Assembly: GCF_027744825.2 (NCBI RefSeq)
Contig: NC_071351.1
Location: forward strand, 18,117,001-18,181,000
DNA from: Synchiropus splendidus
Taxonomy: Eukaryota > Chordata > Actinopteri > Syngnathiformes > Callionymidae
Length of the DNA stretch: 64,000 nt
Direction of reading: 5' to 3'
The position numbers and the translations under genes are program-made. Shown one piece after another: positions 34,926 through 48,086 of the stretch (its first letter is position 1; each line of letters begins with the position of its first letter). The notes beneath the pieces were generated by a model. That model had not been told where the DNA came from. It ran no database searches and saw only the letters and a list, made by a program, of their open reading frames with translations.

Positions 34926-37745
34926 GAACGCCAAACATAAAAGTGTTAATAACTTTGGAAAAACACTTCAGACAGTTTAGATTTGATGTGCAACTACTAG
35001 AAAGACCCTTTCTGCTATAGTGGGAGGTTAAAATTTCATGTTCTGAAGCTTCCCTGAAAAGTTATGGCACAATGCGTAAAAACGCTTTTCAGCCTGAGAT
35101 AAGGTGGGTTTCGGAACGCCAAACATAAAAGTGTTGATAACTTTGGAAAAACACTTCAGACAGTTTAGATTTGATGTGCAACTACTAGAAAGACCCTTTC
35201 TGCTATAGTGGGAGGTTAAAATTTCATGTTCTGAAGCTTCCCTGAAAAGTTATGGCACAATGCACAAAAACGCTTTTCAGCCTGAGATAAGGTGGGTTTC
35301 GGAACGCCAAACATAAAAGTGTTGATAACTTTCGAAAAACACTTCAGACAGCTTAGATTTGATGTGCACCTACTAGAAAGACCCTTTCTGCTATAGTGGG
35401 AGGTTAAAATTTCATGTTCTGAAGCTTCCCTGAAAAGTGATGGCACAATGCGTAAAAACGCTTTTCAGCCTGAGATAAGGTGGGTTTCGGAACGCCAAAC
35501 ATAAAAGTGTTGATAACTTTGGAAAAACACTTCAGACAGTTTAGATTTGATGTGCAACTACTAGAAAGACCCTTTCTGCTATAGTGGGAGGTTAAAATGT
35601 CATGTTCAGAAGCTTCCCTGAAAAGTTATGGCACAATGCACAAAAACGCTTTTCAGCCTGAGATAAGGTGGGTTTCGGAACGCCAAACATAAAAGTGTTA
35701 ATAACTTTGGAAAAACACTTCAGACAGTTTAGATTTGATGTGCAACTACTAGAAAGACCCTTTCTGCTATAGTGGGAGGTTAAAATTTCATGTTCTGAAG
35801 CTTCCCTGAAAAGTTATGGCACAATGCACAAAAACGCTTTTCAGCCTGAGATAAGGTGGGTTTCGGAACGCCAAACATAAAAGTGTTAATAACTTTGGAA
35901 AAACACTTCAGACAGTTTAGATTTGATGTGCAACTACTAGAAAGACCCTTTCTGCTATAGTGGGAGGTTAAAATTTCATGTTCTGAAGCTTCCCTGAAAA
36001 GTTATATCACAATGCACAAAAACGCTTTTCAGCCTGAGATAAGGTGGGTTTCGGAACGCCAAACATAAAAGTGTTAATAACTTTGGAAAAACACTTCAGA
36101 CAGTTTAGATTTGATGTGCAACTACTAGAAAGACCCTTTCTGCTATAGTGGGAGGTTAAAATTTCATGTTCTGAAGCTTCCCTGAAAAGTTATGGCACAA
36201 TGCGTAAAAACGCTTTTCAGCCTGAGATAAGGTGGGTTTCGGAACGCCAAACATAAAAGTGTTAATAACTTTGGAAAAACACTTCAGACAGTTTAGATTT
36301 GATGTGCAACTACTAGAAAGACCCTTTCTGCTATATTGGGAGGTTAAAATTTCATGTTCTGAAGCTTCCCTGAAAAGTTATGGCACAATGCACAAAAACG
36401 CTTTTCAGCCTGAGATAAGGTGGGTTTCGGAACGCCAAACATAAAAGTGTTGATAACTTTCGAAAACCACTTCAGAGAGCTTAGATTTGATGTGCACCTA
36501 CTAGAAAGACCCTTTCTGCTATAGTGGGAGGTTAAAATTTCATGTTCTGAAGCTTCCCTGAAAAGTTATGGCACAATGCGTAAAAACGCTTTTCAGCCTG
36601 AGATAAGGTGGGTTTCGGAACGCCAAACATAAAAGTGTTGATAACTTTGGAAAAACACTTCAGACAGTTTAGATTTGATGTGCAACTACTAGAAAGACCC
36701 TTTCTGCTATAGTGGGAGGTTAAAATTTCATGTTCTGAAGCTTCCCTGAAAAGTTATGGCACAATGCACAAAAACGCTTTTCAGCCTGAGATAAGGTGGG
36801 TTTCGGAACGCCAAACATAAAAGTGTTGATAACTTTCGAAAAACACTTCAGACAGCTTAGATTTGATGTGCACCTACTAGAAAGACCCTTTCTGCTATAG
36901 TGGGAGGTTAAAATTTCATGTTCTGAAGCTTCCCTGAAAAGTTATGGCACAATGCGTAAAAACGCTTTTCAGCCTGAGATAAGGTGGGTTTCGGAACGCC
37001 AAACCTAAAAGTGTTGATAACTTTGGAAAAACACTTCAGACAGTTTAGATTTGATGTGCAACTACTAGAAAGACCCTTTCTGCTATAGTGGGAGGTTAAA
37101 ATTTCATGTTCTGAAGCTTCCCTGAAAAGTTATGGCACAATGCACAAAAACGCTTTTCAGCCTGAGATAAGGTGGGTTTCGGAACGCCAAACATAAAAGT
37201 GTTAATAACTTTGGAAAAACACTTCAGACAGTTTAGATTTGATGTGCAACTACTAGAAAGACCCTTTCTGCTATAGTCGGACGTTAAAATTTCATGTTCT
37301 GAAGCTTCCCTAAAAAGTTATGGCACAATGCACAAAAACGCTTTTCAGCCTGAGATAAGGTGGGTTTCGGAACGCCAAACATAAAAGTGTTAATAACTTT
37401 GGAAAAACACTTCAGACAGTTTAGATTTGATGTGCAACTACTAGAAAGACCCTTTCTGCTATAGTGGGAGGTTAAAATTTCATGTTCTGAAGCTTCCCTA
37501 AAAAGTTATGGCACAATGCACAAAAACGCTTTTCAGCCTGAGATAAGGTGGGTTTCGGAACGCCAAACATAAAAGTGTTAATAACTTTGGAAAAACACTT
37601 CAGACAGTTTAGATTTGATGTGCAACTACTAGAAAGACCCTTTCTGCTATAGTGGGAGGTTAAAATTTCATGTTCTGAAGCTTCCCTGAAAAGTTATGGC
37701 ACAATGCGTAAAAACGCTTTTCAGCCTGAGATAAGGTGGGTTTCG
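34926..37745. repeat. 15-monomer block C, copy 1 (2,820 bp)
   Basis: Ordered markers are TTCAGAAGC (about 35,606), GTTATATCAC (about 36,001), CTATATTGGG (about 36,332), CGAAAACCAC with CAGAGAGC (about 36,462) and GTCGGACGTT with CCCTAAAAAG (about 37,277). They recur 7,520 bp and 14,853 bp downstream. Copy 1 has its own differences, such as TGATGGC at about 35,439, AAATGTCATG at about 35,596 and AAACCTAAAAG at about 37,002, so it is the most distinct of the three copies. Confidence 0.9.
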
Positions 37746-40377
37746 GAACGCCAAACATAAAAGTGTTGATAACTTTGGAAAAACACTTCAGACAGTTTAG
37801 ATTTGATGTGCAACTACTAGAAAGACCCTTTCTGCTATAGTGGGAGGTTAAAATTTCATGTTCTGAAGCTTCCCTGAAAAGTTATGGCACAATGCACAAA
37901 AACGCTTTTCAGCCTGAGATAAGGTGGGTTTCGGAACGCCAAACATAAAAGTGTTGATAACTTTCGAAAAACACTTCAGGGAGCTTAGATTTGATGTGCA
38001 CCTACTAAAAAGACCCTTTCTGCTATAGTGGGAGGTTAAAATTTCATGTTCTGAAGCTTCCCTGAAAAGTTAGGGCACAATGCGTAAAAACGCTTTTCAG
38101 CCTGAGATAAGGTGGGTTTCGGAACGCCAAACATAAAAGTGTTGATAACTTTGGAAAAACACTTCAGACAGTTTAGATTTGATGTGCAACTACTAGAAAG
38201 ACCCTTTCTGCTATAGTGGGAGGTTAAAATTTCATGTTCTGAAGCTTCCCTGAAAAGTTATGGCACAATGCACAAAAACGCTTTTCAGCCTGAGATAAGG
38301 TGGGTTTCGGAACGCCAAACATAAAAGTGTTAATAACTTTGGAAAAACACTTCAGACAGTTTAGATTTGATGTGCAACTACTAGAAAGACCCTTTCTGCT
38401 ATAGTGGGAGGTTAAAATTTCATGTTCTGAAGCTTCCCTGAAAAGTTATGGCACAATGCGTAAAAACGCTTTTCAGCCTGAGATAAGGTGGGTTTCGGAA
38501 CGCCAAACATAAAAGTGTTGATAACTTTTGAAAAACACTTCAGACAGTTTAGATTTGATGTGCAACTACTAGAAAGACCCTTTCTGCTATAGTGGGAGGT
38601 TAAAATTTCATGTTCTGAAGCTTCCCTGAAAAGTTATGGCACAATGCACAAAAACGCTTTTCAGCCTGAGATAAGGTGGGTTTCGGAACGCCAAACATAA
38701 AAGTGTTGATAACTTTCGAAAAACACTTCAGACAGCTTAGATTTGATGTGCACCTACTAGAAAGACCCTTTCTGCTATAGTGGGAGGTTAAAATTTCATG
38801 TTCTGAAGCTTCCCTGAAAAGTTATGGCACAATGCACAAAAACGCTTTTCAGCCTGAGATAAGGTGGGTTTCGGAACGCCAAACATAAAAGTGTTAATAA
38901 CTTTGGAAAAACACTTCAGACAGTTTAGATTTGATGTGCAACTACTAGAAAGACCCTTTCTGCTATAGTGGGAGGTTAAAATTTCATGTTCTGAAGCTTC
39001 CCTGAAAAGTTATGGCACAATGCACAAAAACGCTTTTCAGCCTGAGATAAGGTGGGTTTCGGAACGCCAAACATAAAAGTGTTGATAACTTTCGAAAAAC
39101 ACTTCAGAGAGCTTAGATTTGATGTGCACCTACTAGAAAGACCCTTTCTGCTATAGTGGGAGGTTAAAATTTCATGTTCTGAAGCTTCCCTGAAAAGTTA
39201 TGGCACAATGCGTAAAAACGCTTTTCAGCCTGAGATAAGGTGGGTTTCGGAACGCCAAACATAAAAGTGTTGATAACTTTGGAAAAACACTTCAGACAGT
39301 TTAGATTTGATGTGCAACTACTAGAAAGACCCTTTCTGCTATAGTGGGAGGTTAAAATTTCATGTTCTGAAGCTTTCCTGAAAAGTTATGGCACAATGCA
39401 CAAAAACGCTTTTCAGCCTGAGATAAGGTGGGTTTCGGAACGCCAAACATAAAAGTGTTGATAACTTTTGAAAAACACTTCAGACAGCTTAGATTTGATG
39501 TTCAACTACTAGAAAGACCCTTTCTGCTATAGTGGGAGGTTAAAATTTCATGTTCTGAAGCTTCCCTGAAAAGTTATGGCACAATGCACAAAAACGCTTT
39601 TCAGCCTGAGATAAGGTGGGTTTCGGAACGCCAAACATAAAAGTGTTGATAACTTTCGAAAAACACTTCAGACAGCTTAGATTTGATGTGCACCTACTAG
39701 AAAGACCCTTTCTGCTATAGTGGGAGGTTAAAATTTCATGTTCTGAAGCTTCCCTGAAAAGTTATGGCACAATGCGTAAAAACGCTTTTCATCCTGAGAT
39801 AAGGTGGGTTTCGGAACGCCAAACATAAAAGTGTTGATAACTTTGGAAAAACACTTCAGACAGTTTAGATTTGATGTGCAACTACTAGAAAGACCCTTTC
39901 TGCTATATTGGGAAGTTAAAATTTCATGTTCTGAAGCTTCCCTGAAAAGTTATGGCACAATGCACAAAAACGCTTTTCAGCCTGAGATAAGGTGGGTTTC
40001 GGAACGCCAAACATAAAAGTGTTAATAACTTTGGAAAAACACTTCAGACAGTTTAGATTTGATGTGCAACTACTAGAAAGACCCTTTCTGCTATAGTGGG
40101 AGGTTAAAATTTCATGTTCTGAAGCTTCCCTGAAAAGTTATGGCACAATGCACAAAAACGCTTTTCAGCCTGAGATAAGGTGGGTTTCGGAACGCCAAAC
40201 ATAAAAGTGTTAATAACTTTGGAAAAACACTTCAGACAGTTTAGATTTGATGTGCAACTACTAGAAAGACCCTTTCTGCTATAGTGGGAGGTTAAAATTT
40301 CATGTTCTGAAGCTTCCCTGAAAAGTTATGGCACAATGCACAAAAACGCTTTTCAGCCTGAGATAAGGTGGGTTTCG
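37746..40377. repeat. 14 monomers between block C copy 1 and the signature string
   Basis: A mixture of all subfamilies. It includes the monomer at 37,934 with CAGGGAGC, CTACTAAAAAG and TTAGGGC, whose right part reappears in the hybrid monomers at 45,266 and 52,599, and the CTATATTGGGAAG monomer near 39,906 that recurs near 46,111 (offset 6,205 bp). The region matching 45,266-46,582 has lost seven of these monomers. Satellite only. Confidence 0.8.
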
Positions 40378-41693
40378 GAACGCCAAACATAAAAGTGTTG
40401 ATAACTTTTGAAAAACACTTCAGACAGCTTAGATTTGATGTGCAACTACTAGAAAGACCCTTTCTGCTATAGTGGGAGGTTAAAATTTCATGTTCTGAAG
40501 CTTCCCTGAAAAGTTATGGCACAATGCACAAAAACGCTTTTCAGCCTGAGATAAGATGGGTTTCGGAACGCCAAACATAAAAGTGTTGATAACTTTGGAA
40601 AAACACTTCAGACAGTTTAGATTTGATGTGCAACTACTAGAAAGACCCTTTCTGCTATAGTGGGAGGTTAAAATTTCATGTTCTGAAGCTTCCCTGAAAA
40701 GTTATGGCACAATGCACAAAAACGCTTTTCAGCCTGAGATAAGGTGGGTTTCGGAACGCCAAACATAAAAGTGTTGATAACTTTCGAAAAACACTTCAGA
40801 GAGCTTAGATTTGATGTGCAACTACGAGAAAGACCCTTTCTGCTATAGTGGGAGGTTAAAATTTCATGTTCTGAAGCTTCCCTGAAAAGTTATGGCACAA
40901 TGCGTAAAAACGCTTTTCAGCCTGAGATAAGGTGGGTTTCGGAACGCCAAACATAAAAGTGTTGATAACTTTGGAAAAACACTTCAGACAGTTTAGATTT
41001 GATGTGCAACTACTAGAAAGACCCTTTCTGCTATAGTGGGAGGTTAAAATTTCATGTTCTGAAGCTTCCCTGAAAAGTTATGGCACAATGCACAAAAACG
41101 CTTTTCAGCCTGAGATAAGGTGGGTTTCGGAACGCCAAACATAAAAGTGTTGATAACTTTCGAAAAACACTTCAGAGAGCTTAGATTTGATGTGCACCTA
41201 CTAGAAAGACCCTTTCTGCTATAGTGGGAGGTTAAAATTTCATGTTCTGAAGCTTCCCTGAAAAGTTATGGCACAATGCGTAAAAACGCTTTTCAGCCTG
41301 AGATAAGGTGGGTTTCGGAACGCCAAACATAAAAGTGTTGATAACTTTCGAAAAACACTTCAGACAGCTTAGATTTGATGTGCACCTACTAGAAAGACCC
41401 TTTCTGCTATAGTGGGAGGTTAAAATTTCATGTTCTGAAGCTTCCCTGAAAAGTGATGGCACAATGCGTAAAAACGCTTTTCAGCCTGAGATAAGGTGGG
41501 TTTCGGAACGCCAAACATAAAAGTGTTGATAACTTTGGAAAAACACTTCAGACAGTTTAGATTTGATGTGCAACTACTAGAAAGACCCTTTCTGCTATCG
41601 TGGGAGGTTAAAATTTCATGTTCTGAAGCTTCCCTGAAAAGTTATGGCACAATGCACAAAAACGCTTTTCAGCCTGAGATAAGGTGGGTTTCG
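40378..41693. repeat. 7-monomer signature string S, copy 1
   Basis: Seven monomers in fixed order: one with TTTTGAAA and ATAAGATGGG, one subfamily II, one with CAGAGAGC and CTACGAGAAAG, one subfamily II, one with CAGAGAGC and GTGCACC, one subfamily I ending AAAAGTGATGG, and one with CTATCGTGGG. The same order occurs at 56,735-58,050 (87 monomers plus one base away). Rearranged versions lie around 46,583-49,214 and 52,989-53,940. Confidence 0.88.
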
Positions 41694-42445
41694 GAACGCC
41701 AAACATAAAAGTGTTGATAACTTTGGAAAAACACTTCAGACAGTTTAGATTTGATGTGCAACTACTAGAAAGACCCTTTCTGCTATAGTGGGAGGTTAAA
41801 ATTTCATGTTCTGAAGCTTCCCTGAAAAGTTATGGCACAATGCACAAAAACGCTTTTCAGCCTGAGATAAGGTGGGTTTCGGAACGCCAAACATAAAAGT
41901 GTTGATAACTTTGGAAAAACACTTCAGACAGCTTAGATTTGATGTGCAACTACTAGAAAGACCCTTTCTGCTATAGTGGGAGGTTAAAATTTCATGTTCT
42001 GAAGCTTCCCTGAAAAGTTATGGCACAATGCGTAAAAACGCTTTTCAGCCTGATATAAGGTGGGTTTCGGAACGCCAAACATAAAAGTGTTGATAACTTT
42101 GGAAAAACACTTCAGACAGTTTAGATTTGATGTGCAACTACTAGAAAGACCCTTTCTGCTATAGTGGGAGGTTAAAATTTCATGTTCTGAAGCTTCCCTG
42201 AAAAGTTATGGCACAATGCACAAAAACGCTTTTCAGCCTGAGATAAGGTGGGTTTCGGAACGCCAAACATAAAAGTGTTGATAACTTTGGAAAAACACTT
42301 CAGACAGTTTAGATTTGATGTGCAACTACTAGAAAGACCCTTTCTGCTATAGTGGGAGGTTAAAATTTCATGTTCTGAAGCTTCCCTGAAAAGTTATGGC
42401 ACAATGCGTATAAACGCTTTTCAGCCTGAGATAAGGTGGGTTTCG
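41694..42445. repeat. Four monomers linking string S to block C copy 2
   Basis: It includes the CTGATATAAGG marker (about 42,050) and GCGTATAAACGC (42,406). Both recur 7,333 bp downstream, so the 39-monomer repeat that also carries block C extends leftward across this stretch to about 41,200. Satellite only. Confidence 0.8.
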
Positions 42446-45265
42446 GAACGCCAAACATAAAAGTGTTAATAACTTTGGAAAAACACTTCAGACAGTTTAG
42501 ATTTGATGTGCAACTACTAGAAAGACCCTTTCTGCTATAGTGGGAGGTTAAAATTTCATGTTCTGAAGCTTCCCTGAAAAGTTATGGCACAATGCGTAAA
42601 AACGCTTTTCAGCCTGAGATAAGGTGGGTTTCGGAACGCCAAACATAAAAGTGTTGATAACTTTGGAAAAACACTTCAGACAGTTTAGATTTGATGTGCA
42701 ACTACTAGAAAGACCCTTTCTGCTATAGTGGGAGGTTAAAATTTCATGTTCTGAAGCTTCCCTGAAAAGTTATGGCACAATGCACAAAAACGCTTTTCAG
42801 CCTGAGATAAGGTGGGTTTCGGAACGCCAAACATAAAAGTGTTGATAACTTTCGAAAAACACTTCAGACAGCTTAGATTTGATGTGCACCTACTAGAAAG
42901 ACCCTTTCTGCTATAGTGGGAGGTTAAAATTTCATGTTCTGAAGCTTCCCTGAAAAGTTATGGCACAATGCGTAAAAACGCTTTTCAGCCTGAGATAAGG
43001 TGGGTTTCGGAACGCCAAACATAAAAGTGTTGATAACTTTGGAAAAACACTTCAGACAGTTTAGATTTGATGTGCAACTACTAGAAAGACCCTTTCTGCT
43101 ATAGTGGGAGGTTAAAATTTCATGTTCAGAAGCTTCCCTGAAAAGTTATGGCACAATGCACAAAAACGCTTTTCAGCCTGAGATAAGGTGGGTTTCGGAA
43201 CGCCAAACATAAAAGTGTTAATAACTTTGGAAAAACACTTCAGACAGTTTAGATTTGATGTGCAACTACTAGAAAGACCCTTTCTGCTATAGTGGGAGGT
43301 TAAAATTTCATGTTCTGAAGCTTCCCTGAAAAGTTATGGCACAATGCACAAAAACGCTTTTCAGCCTGAGATAAGGTGGGTTTCGGAACGCCAAACATAA
43401 AAGTGTTAATAACTTTGGAAAAACACTTCAGACAGTTTAGATTTGATGTGCGACTACTAGAAAGACCCTTTCTGCTATAGTGGGAGGTTAAAATTTCATG
43501 TTCTGAAGCTTCCCTGAAAAGTTATATCACAATGCACAAAAACGCTTTTCAGCCTGAGATAAGGTGGGTTTCGGAACGCCAAACATAAAAGTGTTAATAA
43601 CTTTGGAAAAACACTTCAGACAGTTTAGATTTGATGTGCAACTACTAGAAAGACCCTTTCTGCTATAGTGGGAGGTTAAAATTTCATGTTCTGAAGCTTC
43701 CCTGAAAAGTTATGGCACAATGCGTAAAAACGCTTTTCAGCCTGAGATAAGGTGGGTTTCGGAACGCCAAACATAAAAGTGTTAATAACTTTGGAAAAAC
43801 ACTTCAGACAGTTTAGATTTGATGTGCAACTACTAGAAAGACCCTTTCTGCTATATTGGGAGGTTAAAATTTCATGTTCTGAAGCTTCCCTGAAAAGTTA
43901 TGGCACAATGCACAAAAACGCTTTTCAGCCTGAGATAAGGTGGGTTTCGGAACGCCAAACATAAAAGTGTTGATAACTTTCGAAAACCACTTCAGAGAGC
44001 TTAGATTTGATGTGCACCTACTAGAAAGACCCTTTCTGCTATAGTGGGAGGTTAAAATTTCATGTTCTGAAGCTTCCCTGAAAAGTTATGGCACAATGCG
44101 TAAAAACGCTTTTCAGCCTGAGATAAGGTGGGTTTCGGAACGCCAAACATAAAAGTGTTGATAACTTTGGAAAAACACTTCAGACAGTTTAGATTTGATG
44201 TGCAACTACTAGAAAGACCCTTTCTGCTATAGTGGGAGGTTAAAATTTCATGTTCTGAAGCTTCCCTGAAAAGTTATGGCACAATGCACAAAAACGCTTT
44301 TCAGCCTGAGATAAGGTGGGTTTCGGAACGCCAAACATAAAAGTGTTGATAACTTTCGAAAAACACTTCAGACAGCTTAGATTTGATGTGCACCTACTAG
44401 AAAGACCCTTTCTGCTATAGTGGGAGGTTAAAATTTCATGTTCTGAAGCTTCCCTGAAAAGTTATGGCACAATGCGTAAAAACGCTTTTCAGCCTGAGAT
44501 AAGGTGGGTTTCGGAACGCCAAACATAAAAGTGTTGATAACTTTGGAAAATCACTTCAGACAGTTTAGATTTGATGTGCAACTACTAGAAAGACCCTTTC
44601 TGCTATAGTGGGAGGTTAAAATTTCATGTTCTGAAGCTTCCCTGAAAAGTTATGGCACAATGCACAAAAACGCTTTTCAGCCTGAGATAAGGTGGGTTTC
44701 GGAACGCCAAACATAAAAGTGTTAATAACTTTGGAAAAACACTTCAGACAGTTTAGATTTGATGTGCAACTACTAGAAAGACCCTTTCTGCTATAGTCGG
44801 ACGTTAAAATTTCATGTTCTGAAGCTTCCCTAAAAAGTTATGGCACAATGCACAAAAACGCTTTTCAGCCTGAGATAAGGTGGGTTTCGGAACGCCAAAC
44901 ATAAAAGTGTTAATAACTTTGGAAAAACACTTCAGACAGTTTAGATTTGATGTGCAACTACTAGAAAGACCCTTTCTGCTATAGTGGGAGGTTAAAATTT
45001 CATGTTCTGAAGCTTCCCTAAAAAGTTATGGCACAATGCACAAAAACGCTTTTCAGCCTGAGATAAGGTGGGTTTCGGAACGCCAAACATAAAAGTGTTA
45101 ATAACTTTGGAAAAACACTTCAGACAGTTTAGATTTGATGTGCAACTACTAGAAAGACCCTTTCTGCTATAGTGGGAGGTTAAAATTTCATGTTCTGAAG
45201 CTTCCCTGAAAAGTTATGGCACAATGCGTAAAAACGCTTTTCAGCCTGAGATAAGGTGGGTTTCG
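42446..45265. repeat. 15-monomer block C, copy 2 (2,820 bp)
   Basis: It has the same ordered markers as the block at 34,926. It shares GTGCGACTAC (about 43,449) and AAAATCACTTC (about 44,547) with copy 3 but not copy 1. Copies 2 and 3 are therefore sisters and copy 1 is the outgroup. I saw no difference between copies 2 and 3 at these markers. Confidence 0.9.
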
Positions 45266-45453
45266 GAACGCCAAACATAAAAGTGTTGATAACTTTGGAA
45301 AAACACTTCAGACAGTTTAGATTTGATGTGCACCTACTAAAAAGACCCTTTCTGCTATAGTGGGAGGTTAAAATTTCATGTTCTGAAGCTTCCCTGAAAA
45401 GTTATGGCACAATGCACAAAAACGCTTTTCAGCCTGAGATAAGGTGGGTTTCG
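45266..45453. repeat. Hybrid monomer at the right edge of block C copy 2
   Basis: Its left part (TTTGGAAA, CAGTTTAG) matches the monomer at 37,746, while its right part (GTGCACC, CTACTAAAAAG) matches the next monomer at 37,934. The change of type lies between monomer positions 52 and 67. The same hybrid occurs at 52,599, so it formed before copies 2 and 3 separated. Confidence 0.85.
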
Positions 45454-46582
45454 GAACGCCAAACATAAAAGTGTTGATAACTTTCGAAAAACACTTCAGA
45501 GAGCTTAGATTTGATGTGCACCTACTAGAAAGACCCTTTCTGCTATAGTGGGAGGTTAAAATTTCATGTTCTGAAGCTATCCCTGAAAAGTTATGGCACA
45601 ATGCGTAAAAACGCTTTTCAGCCTGAGATAAGGTGGGTTTCGGAACGCCAAACATAAAAGTGTTGATAACTTTTGAAAAACACTTCAGACAGCTTAGATT
45701 TGATGTGCAACTACTAGAAAGACCCTTTCTGCTATAGTGGGAGGTTAAAATTTCATGTTCTGAAGCTTCCCTGAAAAGTTATGGCACAATGCACAAAAAC
45801 GCTTTTCAGCCTGAGATAAGGTGGGTTTCGGAACGCCAAACATAAAAGTGTTGATAACTTTCGAAAAACACTTCAGACAGCTTAGATTTGATGTGCACCT
45901 ACTAGAAAGACCCTTTCTGCTATAGTGGGAGGTTAAAATTTCATGTTCTGAAGCTTCCCTGAAAAGTTATGGCACAATGCGTAAAAACGCTTTTCAGCCT
46001 GAGATAAGGTGGGTTTCGGAACGCCAAACATAAAAGTGTTGATAACTTTGGAAAAACACTTCAGACAGTTTAGATTTGATGTGCAACTACTAGAAAGACC
46101 CTTTCTGCTATATTGGGAAGTTAAAATTTCATGTTCTGAAGCTTCCCTGAAAAGTTATGGCACAATGCACAAAAACGCTTTTCAGCCTGAGATAAGGTGG
46201 GTTTCGGAACGCCAAACATAAAAGTGTTAATAACTTTGGAAAAACACTTCAGACAGTTTAGATTTGATGTGCAACTACTAGAAAGACCCTTTCTGCTATA
46301 GTGGGAGGTTAAAATTTCATGTTCTGAAGCTTCCCTGAAAAGTTATGGCACAATGCACAAAAACGCTTTTCAGCCTGAGATAAGGTGGGTTTCGGAACGC
46401 CAAACATAAAAGTGTTAATAACTTTGGAAAAACACTTCAGACAGTTTAGATTTGATGTGCAACTACTAGAAAGACCCTTTCTGCTATAGTGGGAGGTTAA
46501 AATTTCATGTTCTGAAGCTTCCCTGAAAAGTTATGGCACAATGCACAAAAACGCTTTTCAGCCTGAGATAAGGTGGGTTTCG
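45454..46582. repeat. Six monomers, one with an inserted A (189 bp)
   Basis: The palindrome region reads GAAGCTATCCC at 45,573-45,583, one extra A compared with GAAGCTTCCC. The insertion is absent from the related copies, so it is young and private. It merges two reverse-strand frames into the longest open frame of the window (95 codons), which is not a gene. The CTATATTGGGAAG monomer near 46,111 matches 39,906. Confidence 0.85.
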
Positions 46583-48086
46583 GAACGCCAAACATAAAAG
46601 TGTTGATAACTTTTGAAAAACACTTCAGACAGCTTAGATTTGATGTGCAACTACTAGAAAGACCCTTTCTGCTATAGTGGGAGGTTAAAATTTCATGTTC
46701 TGAAGCTTCCCTGAAAAGTTATGGCACAATGCACAAAAACGCTTTTCAGCCTGAGATAAGATGGGTTTCGGAACGCCAAACATAAAAGTGTTGATAACTT
46801 TGGAAAAACACTTCAGACAGTTTAGATTTGATGTGCAACTACTAGAAAGACCCTTTCTGCTATAGTGGGAGGTTAAAATTTCATGTTCTGAAGCTTCCCT
46901 GAAAAGTTATGGCACAATGCACAAAAACGCTTTTCAGCCTGAGATAAGGTGGGTTTCGGAACGCCAAACATAAAAGTGTTGATAACTTTCGAAAAACACT
47001 TCAGAGAGCTTAGATTTGATGTGCAACTACGAGAAAGACCCTTTCTGCTATAGTGGGAGGTTAAAATTTCATGTTCTGAAGCTTCCCTGAAAAGTTATGG
47101 CACAATGCGTAAAAACGCTTTTCAGCCTGAGATAAGGTGGGTTTCGGAACGCCAAACATAAAAGTGTTGATAACTTTCGAAAAACACTTCAGAGAGCTTA
47201 GATTTGATGTGCACCTACTAGAAAGACCCTTTCTGCTATAGTGGGAGGTTAAAATTTCATGTTCTGAAGCTTCCCTGAAAAGTTATGGCACAATGCGTAA
47301 AAACGCTTTTCAGCCTGAGATAAGGTGGGTTTCGGAACGCCAAACATAAAAGTGTTGATAACTTTTGAAAAACACTTCAGACAGCTTAGATTTGATGTGC
47401 AACTACTAGAAAGACCCTTTCTGCTATAGTGGGAGGTTAAAATTTCATGTTCTGAAGCTTCCCTGAAAAGTTATGGCACAATGCACAAAAACGCTTTTCA
47501 GCCTGAGATAAGATGGGTTTCGGAACGCCAAACATAAAAGTGTTGATAACTTTGGAAAAACACTTCAGACAGTTTAGATTTGATGTGCAACTACTAGAAA
47601 GACCCTTTCTGCTATAGTGGGAGGTTAAAATTTCATGTTCTGAAGCTTCCCTGAAAAGTTATGGCACAATGCACAAAAACGCTTTTCAGCCTGAGATAAG
47701 GTGGGTTTCGGAACGCCAAACATAAAAGTGTTGATAACTTTCGAAAAACACTTCAGAGAGCTTAGATTTGATGTGCAACTACGAGAAAGACCCTTTCTGC
47801 TATAGTGGGAGGTTAAAATTTCATGTTCTGAAGCTTCCCTGAAAAGTTATGGCACAATGCGTAAAAACGCTTTTCAGCCTGAGATAAGGTGGGTTTCGGA
47901 ACGCCAAACATAAAAGTGTTGATAACTTTCGAAAAACACTTCAGAGAGCTTAGATTTGATGTGCACCTACTAGAAAGACCCTTTCTGCTATAGTGGGAGG
48001 TTAAAATTTCATGTTCTGAAGCTTCCCTGAAAAGTTATGGCACAATGCGTAAAAACGCTTTTCAGCCTGAGATAAGGTGGGTTTCG
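46583..48086. repeat. Four-monomer (752-bp) tandem duplication, two copies
   Basis: The order TTTTGAAA/ATAAGATGGG, subfamily II, CAGAGAGC/CTACGAG, CAGAGAGC/GTGCACC occurs at 46,583-47,334 and again at 47,335-48,086. ATAAGATGG lies at 46,756 and 47,508, exactly 752 bp apart. It is a local duplication of part of signature string S, with one subfamily II monomer missing from each copy. Confidence 0.88.
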
